In this document: piece by piece, positions 20,836 to 30,940 of the stretch
Position numbering within the stretch: position 1 is the stretch's first letter
Layout of the letters: each line of letters starts with the position of its first letter
From: Basidiobolus meristosporus CBS 931.73
Lineage: Eukaryota; Basidiobolomycota; Basidiobolomycetes; Basidiobolales; Basidiobolaceae
Length of the DNA: 64,000 bases
Assembly (NCBI GenBank): GCA_002104905.1
Contig: MCFE01000381.1
Location: 20,143-84,142 of the forward strand
Reading direction: 5' to 3'
Position numbers and translations under genes: made by a program
The notes under the pieces: model-generated
What the model was told of the DNA's origin: nothing
The model's input: the letters and a program-made list of their open reading frames with translations, nothing else
Database searches by the model: none

Positions 20836-22109
20836 TGTGCTAATGGAAAGTATTCCATTACTACAATATCTCTAAACCAATATTGCACTTATTTCTTTAT
20901 TTTGCTTTTTGCTATCGTAACACACAAGAGAAAGATCAAGAATTTCCAACTTTGAAGAGCAAATGCTCCAGACCCTGACAAGCAATCCACCCAAGAATAT
21001 TATGTCATACAGAACACGTAGTAGCCAACACATGTTTCAAATTACAGCTCATTTGAAGCAGTACTTAAGGAGTTATGACCAAAAGAGTCCAACTATTATA
21101 TATACTATGCCTTATTGCTAGGATTACTATGGTGACTTTGATTGCATGTAACTTTTGAACCAGCCAATCATATCACGTGATATTTTCACAGGTGCTGCGC
21201 CTATGTCCGATCTGCGCCACTGCAAATTTTTAGCTTCGTGTCACGTGTATTGCTTGCGCAATTGCCCAAAAACTTTGATCCTTCAAAATTTTCATATATA
21301 TGACTTCCCCAGCTGAAAAATAAAGAGAGAGCCTCTCTTTCCAGAATCTCCACACTACAATTACAAGTTTAAAGGTTATAAGACTTCCCCTGCATCACTT
21401 GCACTGTTGAGTATTCTGACTTTGATCAGTACTACATCAGTAAAGAGACTGCAAAGCCCACAAGAATCCAATCTAAGTTCTACAAGCAACTACCACTTTT
21501 CTGTCGGAAAAGTCCCCTCTAAGAAGCCCCTTTACTCTAAAGACACCCCTTTAGACACCCCTTTAGGTCTAAAGACCCCTTTAGACACCCCTTTAGGTCT
21601 AAAGACCCCTTTAGAGACCCCTTTAAGAAACCCCTTTACTCTAAAGAAGCCCCTTTAGGCACCCCTTTAGTGTAAAGTCCACTTTAGAGACCACTACAAG
21701 AAGCCCCTTTACTCTAAAGACACCCCTTTAGACACCCCTTTAGGTCTAAAGACCCCTTTAGAGACTTCTACAACACACCCCTTTAGGTTAAAGGGGAGTT
21801 CAGGATTTCCATATTAGGAAATATTTTCTCAGAAAGGAAAGTGACTTCCAAATAAGGAAAAGTTACTATAAAAGTAAATAAGCCCATTAGTCAACAGAAG
21901 GTCAGAACACTGCTGTAGAAGTGATAAACACTGCCTACAGTATATTTTGAGCCCAAGATTGAGGAAATTAGTTAAAGTTATATCTTCTATTGGTATATCA
22001 AACTCCCAATAAACTATTTCAGTATTAGCATACTGGAAGTTGTTGTATATTGTTGATTAGCCTCTACATTGTAGAACAAGCCCCAAACTAATCATAATAC
22101 AACACAACA
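20836..22109 (+). repeat. 5' LTR of gypsy-C (LTR-C)
   Basis: It starts TGTGCTAATGG and ends CAACACAACA, 1274 bases, and is followed by a primer-site-like TTTGGTGGAGGACCTGG and a gag ORF. This sets the true orientation of the LTR-C family. The segment 21515-21790 is the minisatellite of AAACCCCTTTAG-type units (reverse complement of the array at 14355). A TATATATGAC motif occurs near 21296. Confidence 0.85.
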
Positions 22110-22112
22110 AGA

Positions 22113-22132
22113 ATTTGGTGGAGGACCTGGGT
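22113..22132 (+). promoter_or_regulatory. Primer binding site of gypsy-C
   Basis: TTTGGTGGAGGACCTGG follows the LTR by 3-4 bases. TGG at the start matches a tRNA CCA end; which tRNA is not clear from sequence alone. Confidence 0.45.
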
Positions 22133-22176
22133 AGTTTGAACCTTTCACTATACAACCATCAAGAAGCGTTACAAGA

Positions 22177-22713
22177 ATGACCAATACACCACTCCCAGAG
22201 TTAATAGCCACTTTTAAAGGTGCCATTCCAGTAAAATTCTCAGGAGAGAATGTACTGAGTTCTAGAAGAGTTAACGATATAGCTGCAGCATTTGAGCTAT
22301 CACACAAGAACAAAATCCAGTTGTTCCCCTTTCTCTGTGAAGTTGAAGTATCAAGATTCTTACGAAGTTTGGACCCATTTAAGATATCTGTTGGCGCTAA
22401 CTATAACTGGGACACTGCTCAACAAGCTATTTTAGCTGAGTACCAAAAGGAAGCACAGTTTGTTACACTAAATGAGCTAGAGATGCCTTACGACAAGATC
22501 CAACCCTTGCAGAAGTACATTCAAAAGTTTGAGTCAAAAGCAAGGCATGTTGAAGCAGCTATTGGAGTTCCAAGATATTATCAAAGAAACTATTTTCTGA
22601 TGAATATGCCTCCTGAAATACGTAATGCCATTAGCCACCAAGTTCAGGCTACAAGCTCCTACAACAATGTTAAACAAATGGTGTTAAACTATCAATCAGG
22701 GAGACATTATATT
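22177..22713 (+). pseudogene. gag: Gypsy-C gag, 3'-truncated
   Basis: ATG 22177 opens a 178-codon frame that starts MTNTPLPELIATFKG. The region KFSGENVLSSRRVNDIAAAF and later QKYIQKFESKARHVEAAIG resemble the capsid-like Retrotrans_gag fold of Ty3/gypsy elements. It has no zinc knuckle or protease because the sequence switches at about 22706 into the interior of an LTR-B, and the stop at 22711-22713 is supplied by that LTR. The rest of gypsy-C and its 3' LTR are absent. The assignment as gag rests on position after LTR and PBS and on general composition, less on specific residues. Confidence 0.65.
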
Positions 22714-23097
22714 TGATTCTTTCCAAGTTTGTTCTTGTACAGGCAAAGATACTTTTCTGTCTTTGTAACTATTGACCAAAGCTGCATTCTTATCAAGTCC
22801 CTGCTGGTGGAGTTTACAGTTGTTTTGACTTTGGAAGCTTTACTACATTGTCATCTCAAAGGATGCTGAACCCAGCACATACTTTTGTTAAGACACCAAC
22901 TAAGTTGGGGATTGTAGCTCAATAGTTTTCCCTTGACAAGCTTGTGGCTTTATTCCCCTTCACATTAGATTAAAGACAGAACCCAAGTATTCCTAGCAAG
23001 CTTTTGCCAGAGGTTATCACACCCAGTGAACACCCCACACACAAAACACTTGAGAAGTGTTGGACGTATCTCTCCCTTGGACTTATACACCACCACA
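22706..23097 (+). repeat. 5' LTR of gypsy-B, truncated to its last third
   Basis: It matches the last about 390 bases of the full LTR-B (compare 28809-29200), ending ATACACCACCACA. The missing first two thirds are replaced by gypsy-C gag, so a deletion or ectopic exchange joined the two elements here. The canonical promoter part of the LTR is gone. Confidence 0.85.
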
Positions 23098-23101
23098 TAT
23101 T

Positions 23102-23120
23102 TGGCACCCAGCGTGGGGGG
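23102..23120 (+). promoter_or_regulatory. Primer binding site of gypsy-B
   Basis: TGGCACCCAGCGTGGGG starts five bases after the LTR end. Its reverse complement ends GGGTGCCA, as expected for a tRNA acceptor stem with CCA. Confidence 0.75.
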
Positions 23121-23238
23121 TTCATACAAGCTCCCTAGGACCCAACAAGATTTACCTGAAGATTTGAGCTGTTATCCACCTATTGAAAAGAGACTACAGA
23201 TATTACCAAGATTACAACACCAACATACATGCCCAAAA

Positions 23239-25293
23239 ATGAACTCTATGCCATTACCACTCTCACATGGAGCCCCACAGTTTGATGGAAAGAATGTGGA
23301 GAGCTTCATATTCAAATGGGAGAAGCTCTGCAAGATGTGCAGCCTATCTGAACAAGAAATGGCTGAAGACTTCCCCTACTACTGCACCAATGATATTACC
23401 ACTAAGCTTCTCAGACAAGGAGACATTCTCACTGACTGGGCCTTAATGAAGACCTACCTACAGACTGAGTATGGTAGACCCCAGATATACTATGGAATTG
23501 AAGACCTCAGGCACTTTGGAAGAACTGGACTTTCCAAGCTACCACTTGAAGAGCTCATTCAACAGTATGAAGATATGGCCAAGCCACTCCTAGAGTCCCA
23601 GGCTATAACTGAGTTAACCATGACACTTTACCTTGCACAAGGGCTTCCCCAGGACTTGGCAAGGAAAGTTGACTTACATGCAGCCAAAGATGACAAGTCT
23701 GGCATTCCTTGCTTTGCAGAGATGAAATGTGTTCTCCTAGAGGCAAAGCAAACTTCTACCTTTATGAGACTCCTGACATCTAATATGCCAGACCAGTCAA
23801 CCAAGGAGCCAAGGAGTGCTGCTGCTGACAATCAGACCTACACTACCAACAGAATTGACCAACTTGCTGAACAGCTACAAAAGCTAGCCCTCAAGATTAA
23901 TGGCTCAGCTGAGGTTGCTACTGAGGGACAAAGACCTTTGCCCAGGCACTGCATCTAGTGTGACTCTACTCAGCATGCCAGACGAGAATGCTCAGAGCTT
24001 AGCCAGCTACTCAGAGAAGGAGCAGTACAGTTTGATGCTGATGGAATGCTTGCTGACAAGGAAGGAAGAAGGATTCCCACTAATTTCCAAAGAGGAGGGA
24101 TGAGAGCCCTTTTCCAGAAATCTGACTCAGCAACCAGAAAGATTACTGTTGATGCCCCTATTGGGACTCATAAAGTGAATCCAAGCAGCCCTGACAACAG
24201 ACAATATGAATTTGATGCCTTTGCTACCAAAAGACACCTCCCTGAAGAACCTGCCAAACCCATCCTTAGAAGACCACAATTTGAAGAACCTGAAGTTGTT
24301 ATTGACAAGAGGCCTAGTATGCTGCCCAACCAAGATCCATTGCCTCACTTTCAGATGACCTCAAAGATAGCAAGCTACTCAAGCCCTCAACTGATTACTG
24401 AGAAGCTGCTGAAGCAGAACCTCACTTTGTTGGTTGGAGAAATCATGAGTGTATCCCCATCTGTTAGGAAGACCTTTGATGAGCAGCTTAGAACAAGACA
24501 ACAAGCTGTTGAACATATGGACACTCATATAATTCAGACAAGCCATGAAGACCACCAAAAGGATGACAACACTACTGAATATAAAACCTTTTACTCAGTT
24601 GCAACTGCTGTGGTGAAAGGGTATATATATGATGACCCTGTTGACTGCCATATTGACAGTGGCTCAGAGATTTGTGTTATGCCGCTAGACTTCTGGAAGA
24701 CACTTAGAAGCAAGGAGCTACTGCCTGTTGATAGAGATATTGGATGGAACATGACTGATGCAAACTCAGGATCTAGTCCACTCTACGGTGTAGTGCACAA
24801 GTTCCCTATAAAGGTACAAGGAATCAAGGTCTGGCTTCCCCTCTTCATCTGCCAGAAGGCAAACTTTGACCTTCTGCTAGGTAGACCATGGGAAACCAGT
24901 ACTAAGGCTACAACTACCAACTATTCCGATGGGTCAGTATGGTACACCATACAAGGATCCAATCCAGGACTACAGTCAACCTTCTGTGGTGTAACACCCA
25001 ACAATAAGAGGACACATACTGCTTGCCAGAAGGCACATCTTGTTATGGAAGAAGATGAAGAGCCTGACAATATACACCCCAACATTTGGAGCTGCTCATT
25101 AGGTATACAGGAGCAAACAGCTATGGCTCAAGCAAAATACATGACAGTAGAACAGAAGATTAGACCATCACTTACCCCATTGACTGATGGATCTCAACCT
25201 GCTGATTACATTAGACCACCAGAAGAAACACCAGAAGATATACAACTTACACCTGAGAGACTTAAGCAACTTATCATTGATGATGGAACCTAA
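23239..25293 (+). pseudogene. gag: Gypsy-B gag and protease, amber stop inside the zinc knuckle
   Basis: The likely start is ATG 23239 (MNSMPLPLSHGAP), followed by the capsid-like region with FDGKNVESFIFKWEKLC. At 23950-23991 the frame reads C-I-stop-C-D-S-T-Q-H-A-R-R-E-C, a CX2CX4HX4C nucleocapsid knuckle in which codon 3 is TAG (23956-23958). In related basidiomycete elements this position is usually aromatic, so TGG to TAG is likely. The same frame stays open for another 440 codons. The aspartic protease site HIDSGSEICVMP is at about 24649 and the FDLLLGRPW flap-side motif near 24867. The frame ends at TAA 25291-25293, overlapping the RT ORF by 14 bases. Either a mutation or stop read-through would be needed to make one gag-PR protein. 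Confidence 0.85.
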
Positions 25294-26794
25294 CACCAGA
25301 GGAGATACTATTATCAAGGAGACCTTGAAAAGGCATGATAAGGTCTTCTCATATAATGACAAGGAGATGGGACTCTTAAAGACATTGGTTGAAAAACCCA
25401 TCAAGATTCATACAGTGCCCCACACACCCTGGTCATTTAAGCCTTACCCACTGCCCAGAGGACTCCAAGCTGATGTGCATGACCTACTTAAGAAGAAGAT
25501 AGAAGCTGGTATCCTAGAACCTTGCCATGGACCCTATGCTAACAGATGGTTTGTGACCAAAAAGAAGAATGGAAAGCTCCAATTCATTCAAGACATGCAA
25601 CCTGCAAATGCTGTCACTATCAGAGATGCTTCTATACCTCCATCTCTTGATGACTTTGCAGAAAGCTTTAGTGGCCACTCCATCTACTCAACATATGATC
25701 TCTACTCAGGATATGACCAGATCCCCCTTGATGAGACATCAAGAGATATGTTTGCACTACAGACACCATTTGGACTGTTAAGGATGACAAGACTCAGTCA
25801 AGGGGCTACAAACTCTGTGGCTCAGTTCCAGAGATGCATGGTAAATGTGCTGTATCAGTTTATACCTGAGAAACTTGCTGTCTTCGTGGATGACATAGGC
25901 ATCAAAGGATCAAAATTCCAGGACACCACTGAAGTTATGCCTGGAGTAAGAAAGTTTGTCTATGACCATATTGCAGACAATAATGCCATATTAGGAGCCA
26001 TTGAAGAAGCTGGACTCACCATCAGTGGTGAGAAAAGCAGCTTTGGTGTATCAGAGATATCCATTGTTGGACAAAAATGCAACACCTTTGGTTGCTCACC
26101 TGGAGATTCCAAGACACAAAAGATATGCAACTGGCCTACCCCCACAAATCTAACACAAGCTTGTGGCTTTGTGGCAGCTTGTGGGTTCTTTAGGATCTGG
26201 ATCCCAAGATTTTCTGAGATAGCAGAACCAATCTACCAACTACAGAGAAAGAATACCCCATTTATCTGGGGAGAAGAGCAAGAAGAAGCCATGCAATTAC
26301 TGAAAGAGGCCTTAGTATCTCCACCAGTTCTAAGACCTCTTGACTATCAAAACACTGAATGCCCACCTATTTTGACAGTGGATGCAAGCCCTATAGGAGC
26401 TGGAGCACTACTTGGACAAGATGATGAAGATGGCAACCGCTATGCCTGCAGATATGAGAGCTGCCTATTCTCTCCTAGAGTGCAAAGATACTCACAGATT
26501 AAGAGAGAACTACTAGGAGTTGTGAAGATGCTGAGGAAACTGAAGTCACAACTCTACATGACACATTTTATCCTGGAGACAGATGCCAAGCCACTTATAG
26601 GAATGATCAACAAGCCTGACCTACCTGATGATGCCGCAAACCAATGGATGGCATGGCTGAAAATGTTTGACTTTGAGGTCAGACATATCCCTGGCAAAAC
26701 AAATGTTGTGGCTGATGCACTCTCCAGGAAGGGACCGCAATTATTTGAAGACTTGGACCCTCACTTTGATGATATTATTGATGCAGAGATCTGA
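25280..26794 (+). pseudogene. Gypsy-B reverse transcriptase and RNase H
   Basis: The first ATG of this frame is 25280, within ATGATGGAACCTAA, so start and upstream stop overlap by 14 bases (+1 relation). RT signatures are LKKKIEAGILEPC, ANRWFVTKKKNGKLQFIQDMQPAN, STYDLYSGYDQI (catalytic Asp about 25697), LSQGATNSVAQFQRCM and the YXDD-type box VFVDDIGIKG (about 25879-25908). RNase H includes LTVDASPIGAGALLGQ (about 26374), RYSQIKRELLGVV, LETDAKPL and the tail HIPGKTNVVADALSR typical of gypsy elements. The catalytic residues look intact. The frame ends in TGA 26792-26794 but continues in register into integrase, so the ancestral polyprotein probably ran through. Confidence 0.9.
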
Positions 26795-28048
26795 CAGATT
26801 GCCATCAAAGACCAAGAGAGAACTACCTGGAGTCTGATCAAGGAATATCTAAGGACACTTAAGAAACCTAGTTGGATGGACATTCAGGAGTTTAGAAAAC
26901 TAAGGAAGAAGGCACACCACTACTATCTTAAAGATGATCTTCTCTTTAAGCAAGTGAAGCCTGGACTTATGCCAAGAAGAGTAGTCACTACCCCTCAAGA
27001 GCAACTGAACATCATGACAAGTATCCACCAAGGAGAACCAGGAGGACATAGAGGACAAGAAGCCACATACAATACTACAGCTCAGAGGTACTACTGGGAA
27101 AACATGTACTATGATATCCAACACTTTGTTGAGTCATGTGTAGCCTGCCAGAAGAGATCCTCCAAGCATTATGAAGAACCACTGCATCCTACTTACACAA
27201 TCTGTCTATGGCAAAAGGTTGGTATTGACCTTGTCCACATGCCAATAGCTGGATCAAAAAAGTACCTGATTGTTGCTAGAGATGACCTTAGTGGATGGGC
27301 AGAGGCTTGAGCCTTGCCCAACAACAAGAGCCATACCATATGGAGATTTATACTTGAAGACATCATCTGCAGATTTGGCTGCATCCAACAGTTTGTTGCT
27401 GACAGAGGAGAGATGACATCCCAAATGATCCAGGAGTTGTGCTCAAAGTACAAGATACACATAGCTTTCACAACAGCTTACCACCCTCAAGCCAATGGAA
27501 TGATAGAGAGAGGACATGGACCATTGGTGAACTCTCTTGTCAAGGCCTGTGAGAATAACACAACACTGTGGCCACAGCAATTACATCTTGCACTCTGGGC
27601 AGATAGAATTACTACCAAGAGAACAACTGGATTATCACCATTCAGACTACTCTATGGACATGACTGCATACTACCAGTTGAGTTAAACACAGTCACTTGG
27701 AACTCATTGAATTGGAGATCCAATATGCAGACTGAAGACCTCCTTGCAACTCGCATACAGCAACTTGATCACCATGACTTGAATATTAGCAGAGCTGCTG
27801 AACAACTTAAGGATACACAATTAAAGAACAAGGTGCCCTTTGACAAATCACACCCAACAAGACCAAAATCACTATCACTAGGAGACCCAGTATTACTCTA
27901 CAATTCTACCTTGGACAAGCAATGGAGTCGGAAGTTTGACAACAAATGGACTGGCCCCTACCTCATTTCCAAAGTGATTGGAAATGGAAGTTATTACATA
28001 TCTGAGCTTGACAACACCCAGTTGAGAGCACCAGTTGCTGGAAATTGA
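26795..28048 (+). pseudogene. Gypsy-B integrase, interrupted by TGA
   Basis: In register with RT. The HHCC zinc finger is readable (HQGEPGGHRGQEAT then CVACQKR, about 27031-27159). Catalytic residues lie in GIDLVHMP (about 27223), VADRGEMTSQ (about 27400) and YHPQANGMIERGHG (about 27478). The C-terminal GPY-type module is KWTGPYLISKVIGNGSYYI (about 27946-28002). A TGA at 27308-27310 falls in SGWAEA-stop-ALP, where gypsy integrases usually have Arg, so CGA to TGA by C-to-T is likely. The ORF ends in TGA 28046-28048, about 80 bases before the 3' LTR. No chromodomain is present. Confidence 0.88.
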
Positions 28049-28112
28049 CTTAAGTTATTCAAGCATAGGAATTTCACACATCAAGATTAGTTTGCTTTGA
28101 CCCAAGTTCAAA

Positions 28113-28129
28113 GCTGAGAGAGGGGTGGA
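28113..28129 (+). promoter_or_regulatory. Polypurine tract of gypsy-B
   Basis: GCTGAGAGAGGGGTGGA abuts the 3' LTR start TGTAGTGG, as expected for a plus-strand DNA primer. Confidence 0.8.
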
Positions 28130-29200
28130 TGTAGTGGGGTGACAGTGACACCCACTGACAGATGTGCTCATTCCCTTATTTTCTACTTCCCTATATCTCT
28201 ACTACACTTATTTTAGTTTTATCCCATTTGTCTTACCCAATCAGTACTATCCCATAAGCCGGTTGACTATCACACCTGCTTACCTTATTGCGTAAGTCAC
28301 CCCTCACTTTATGTAAGATTACTAGCTATAAGTACTTCTATATTAGGCAAGTACCCGCGCCAGTACCCGTGACACATGATCAGCCCGTGTCACCATCCCT
28401 ACCATTTTCATACCATATATGGTATCCCCATGTTACACAGGTTTCAGAATACTGATTCCTGATTGGTCAGATGTGCTGTGCCTCTTAGAACCTTCCGGCA
28501 CCTACTTAGAACATTCTTAGGTCATTCTGATGTCATTAAGATTTCTATTGATATCCGGAACCTTCTGGAACACCATGATTAGTAATCACTTAGCCAGTGA
28601 GAAAAGTATATAAGGGAGGCTATCCCTCAACAATCAATCATCATCCCTTTTATCAATATGCCAACTTGTTGATTAGTGTGATCACTGCTACCTGCTGCTA
28701 CCTGAACTTCCAACCCTAGACCACAGGACACTCCCAGGAAACCGCGCTGACAGCCAACTGACCTTGGAGGCACTACTTGTGAGGAATACTCAGAGTAGGT
28801 ATCTTTTATTATATTTGATTCTTTCCCAAGTTTGTTCTTGTACAGGCAAAGATACTTTTCTGTCTTTGTAACTATTGACCAAAGCTGCATTCTTGTCAAG
28901 TCCCTGCTGGTGGAGTTTACAGTTGTTGTGACTTTGGAAGCTTTAGTACATTGTCATCTCAAAGGACGCTGAACCCAGCACATACTTTTGTTAAGACGCC
29001 AACTAAGTTGGGGATTGTAGCTCAATAGTTTTCCCTTGACAAGCTTGTGTCTTTATTCCCCTTCACATTAGATTAGAGACAGAACCCAAGTATTCCTAGC
29101 AAGCTTTTGCCAGAGGTTATCACACCCAGTGAACACCCCACACACAAAACACTTGAGAAGTGTTGGACGTATCTCTCCCTTGGACTTATACACCACCACA
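28130..29200 (+). repeat. 3' LTR of gypsy-B (full LTR-B, 1071 bases)
   Basis: It starts TGTAGTGGGGTGACAG and ends TACACCACCACA. The perfect palindrome ATACCATATATGGTAT is at 28410-28425 and a GTATATAAGG core promoter-like motif is at about 28606. This copy defines the LTR-B family. Confidence 0.9.
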
Positions 29201-29202
29201 GC

Positions 29203-30189
29203 GTTCACTGGGTGCAATAACCTCTGGCAAAAGCTTGCTAGGAATACTTGGGTTCTGTCTCTAATCTAATGTGAAGGGGAATAAAGACACAAGCTTGTCA
29301 AGGGAAAACTATTGAGCTACAATCCCCAACTTAGTTGGCATCTTAACAAAAGTATGTGCTGGGTTCAGCATCCTTTGAGATGACAATGTACTAAAGCTTC
29401 CAAAGTCACAACAACTGTAAACTCCACCAGCAGGGACTTGATAAGAATGCAGATGTGGTCAATATTTACATAGCCAGATGAGTATCTTTGACTGTACACA
29501 AACAAACCTGGGAAAGAATCAAATATAATAAAAGATCCCTACTCTGAGTATTCCTCATAAGTAGTGCCTCCAAAGTCAGATGGCTGTCAGTGCAGTTTCC
29601 TGGGAGTTTCCTGTAGTCTGGGATAGGAAGTTCAGGTAGCAGCAGGTAGCAGTGATAACACTTATCATCAAGTTGGTATATTGAAAAAGGGATGATGATA
29701 TATTGTTGAGGGATTGCCACCCTTATATACTTTTCTCACTGGCTAAGTGATCACTAATCAAGGTGTTCCAGAAGGATCCGTAGATTGGCAGAAATCTGAA
29801 TGATATCATAATGAGCTAAGAATATTCTAAGTAGATGCCAGAAGGTTCAAAGAGGCACAGCACATCCAACCAATCAGTGATCAGTACTCCAAGACCTGTG
29901 TAACATAGGGATACCATATGTGGAGTGAAGATGGTAGGGATGGTGACACAGTTTGATCATTTGTCATGGGTCTTGGCATGGATACTTGCCTAATGCAGAA
30001 GCACCCATATTTAATAATCATACATAAAGTGAGGGATACCTATGCTTTAAATAGGCTAGTATTGTGTTAGCTGGCTTATGGGATAGTACTGATCAGATAA
30101 GACAGATGGGATAAAACTTAAATAAGGGTAGTAGAGAAAATATGGGAATGAGCTCATCTGTTGGTGGGTATCACTGTGACCCCACTACA
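29203..30189 (-). repeat. Inverted LTR-B, about 990 bases, lacking its last about 80
   Basis: It starts inside the LTR (GTTCACTGGGTGCAATAACC) and ends ACCCCACTACA at 30189, the reverse complement of the LTR-B start. It forms a tail-to-tail inverted pair with the gypsy-B 3' LTR, separated by two bases. Confidence 0.85.
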
Positions 30190-30198
30190 ACACCACAA

Positions 30199-30372
30199 TC
30201 AAGTATACATTTACTTTGAAGGTACTATCCAGAAGAATGACAAGATGGAGTGAATACACTCAGCAATTTGACTTGGAGATTGTCTACTGACCTGGGAAAA
30301 GCAACCCAGTTGCTAATGTGTTATTGAGGCTAGAACAAGTTGTGCAACTCAACTTGGTGCATGAATCAGACT
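30199..30372 (+). pseudogene. Gypsy-E RNase H fragment
   Basis: The sequence corresponds to gypsy-E pol at about 59630-59800: the segments MTRW, QQFDLEIVY, a stop in place of Cys, PGKSNPVANVLLRLEQVVQLNLVHESD are readable. It switches directly into the interior of LTR-E at 30371, so everything between was deleted. Confidence 0.75.
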
Positions 30373-30524
30373 ACATTAGAAAATACAATTAGTCAGCAAT
30401 TGATCTGGCAAAATGTATATAAGGAGCTGCAGGAAGCTTGACAACAATCAGCTCAAGTTTTAGGGACTACAATACTAGCTAAACCCTCTATTCCTCTCCA
30501 ACTCATATATCAAGGCTTGTAATA
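30371..30524 (+). repeat. LTR-E 3' fragment
   Basis: It matches the last about 155 bases of the gypsy-E LTR (compare 57070-57224), ending AAGGCTTGTAATA. Confidence 0.75.
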
Positions 30525-30940
30525 AGTGCAGCATCAGGCACCTGAGTAATGATCTTATTGCCTTTCTGATCTGAATGCTACTCATATACAACATCCCTGG
30601 GCTTGATCAGCTTATGAATTTTGCCATCATCCACCCCTATAAGAAATTATTATGATGATCCTATTAAAAGGCCATCACAAATTTAAAGTCGTATCACTAA
30701 GAGGTACTGAACCTGTCATGACACCATGCTGAGACTGTTGAGAAATGATTGCTCCCCAGATTTCACAAAAAACTTAGTCAAAATTTTACATCACAACAAA
30801 ATATTAGTGGCTTTTGATTGATTACCTGCCAATTCACTCACTTTCTGATCCTGGTCACTTGATCACCTCCTATGTTTGTGTACACTGATTGGCTATTGCC
30901 ACATTTTCACACTCCTTACTTCCCAACTCAACTGTTTCTC
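30525..30940. other. No recognisable gene
   Basis: AT-rich, with short frames only. A line of decay between LTR-E debris and the minus-strand gene that ends at 30941. Confidence 0.4.

Larger units (their letters stand above)
22706..29200 (+). mobile_element. Gypsy-B, Ty3/gypsy retrotransposon, 5'-truncated
   Basis: The order is partial 5' LTR, PBS, gag with knuckle, protease, RT, RNase H, integrase, polypurine tract and full 3' LTR. Integrase after RNase H places it in Ty3/gypsy. Two frames carry the proteins: gag-PR (23239-25293) and RT-IN (25280-28048). Three in-frame stops and the lost LTR promoter make it inactive. Confidence 0.9.

Noticed and set aside
21407-21658. ORF encoding KTPLDTPLGL repeats
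   Set aside because: It is the translated minisatellite of LTR-C, not a protein gene.
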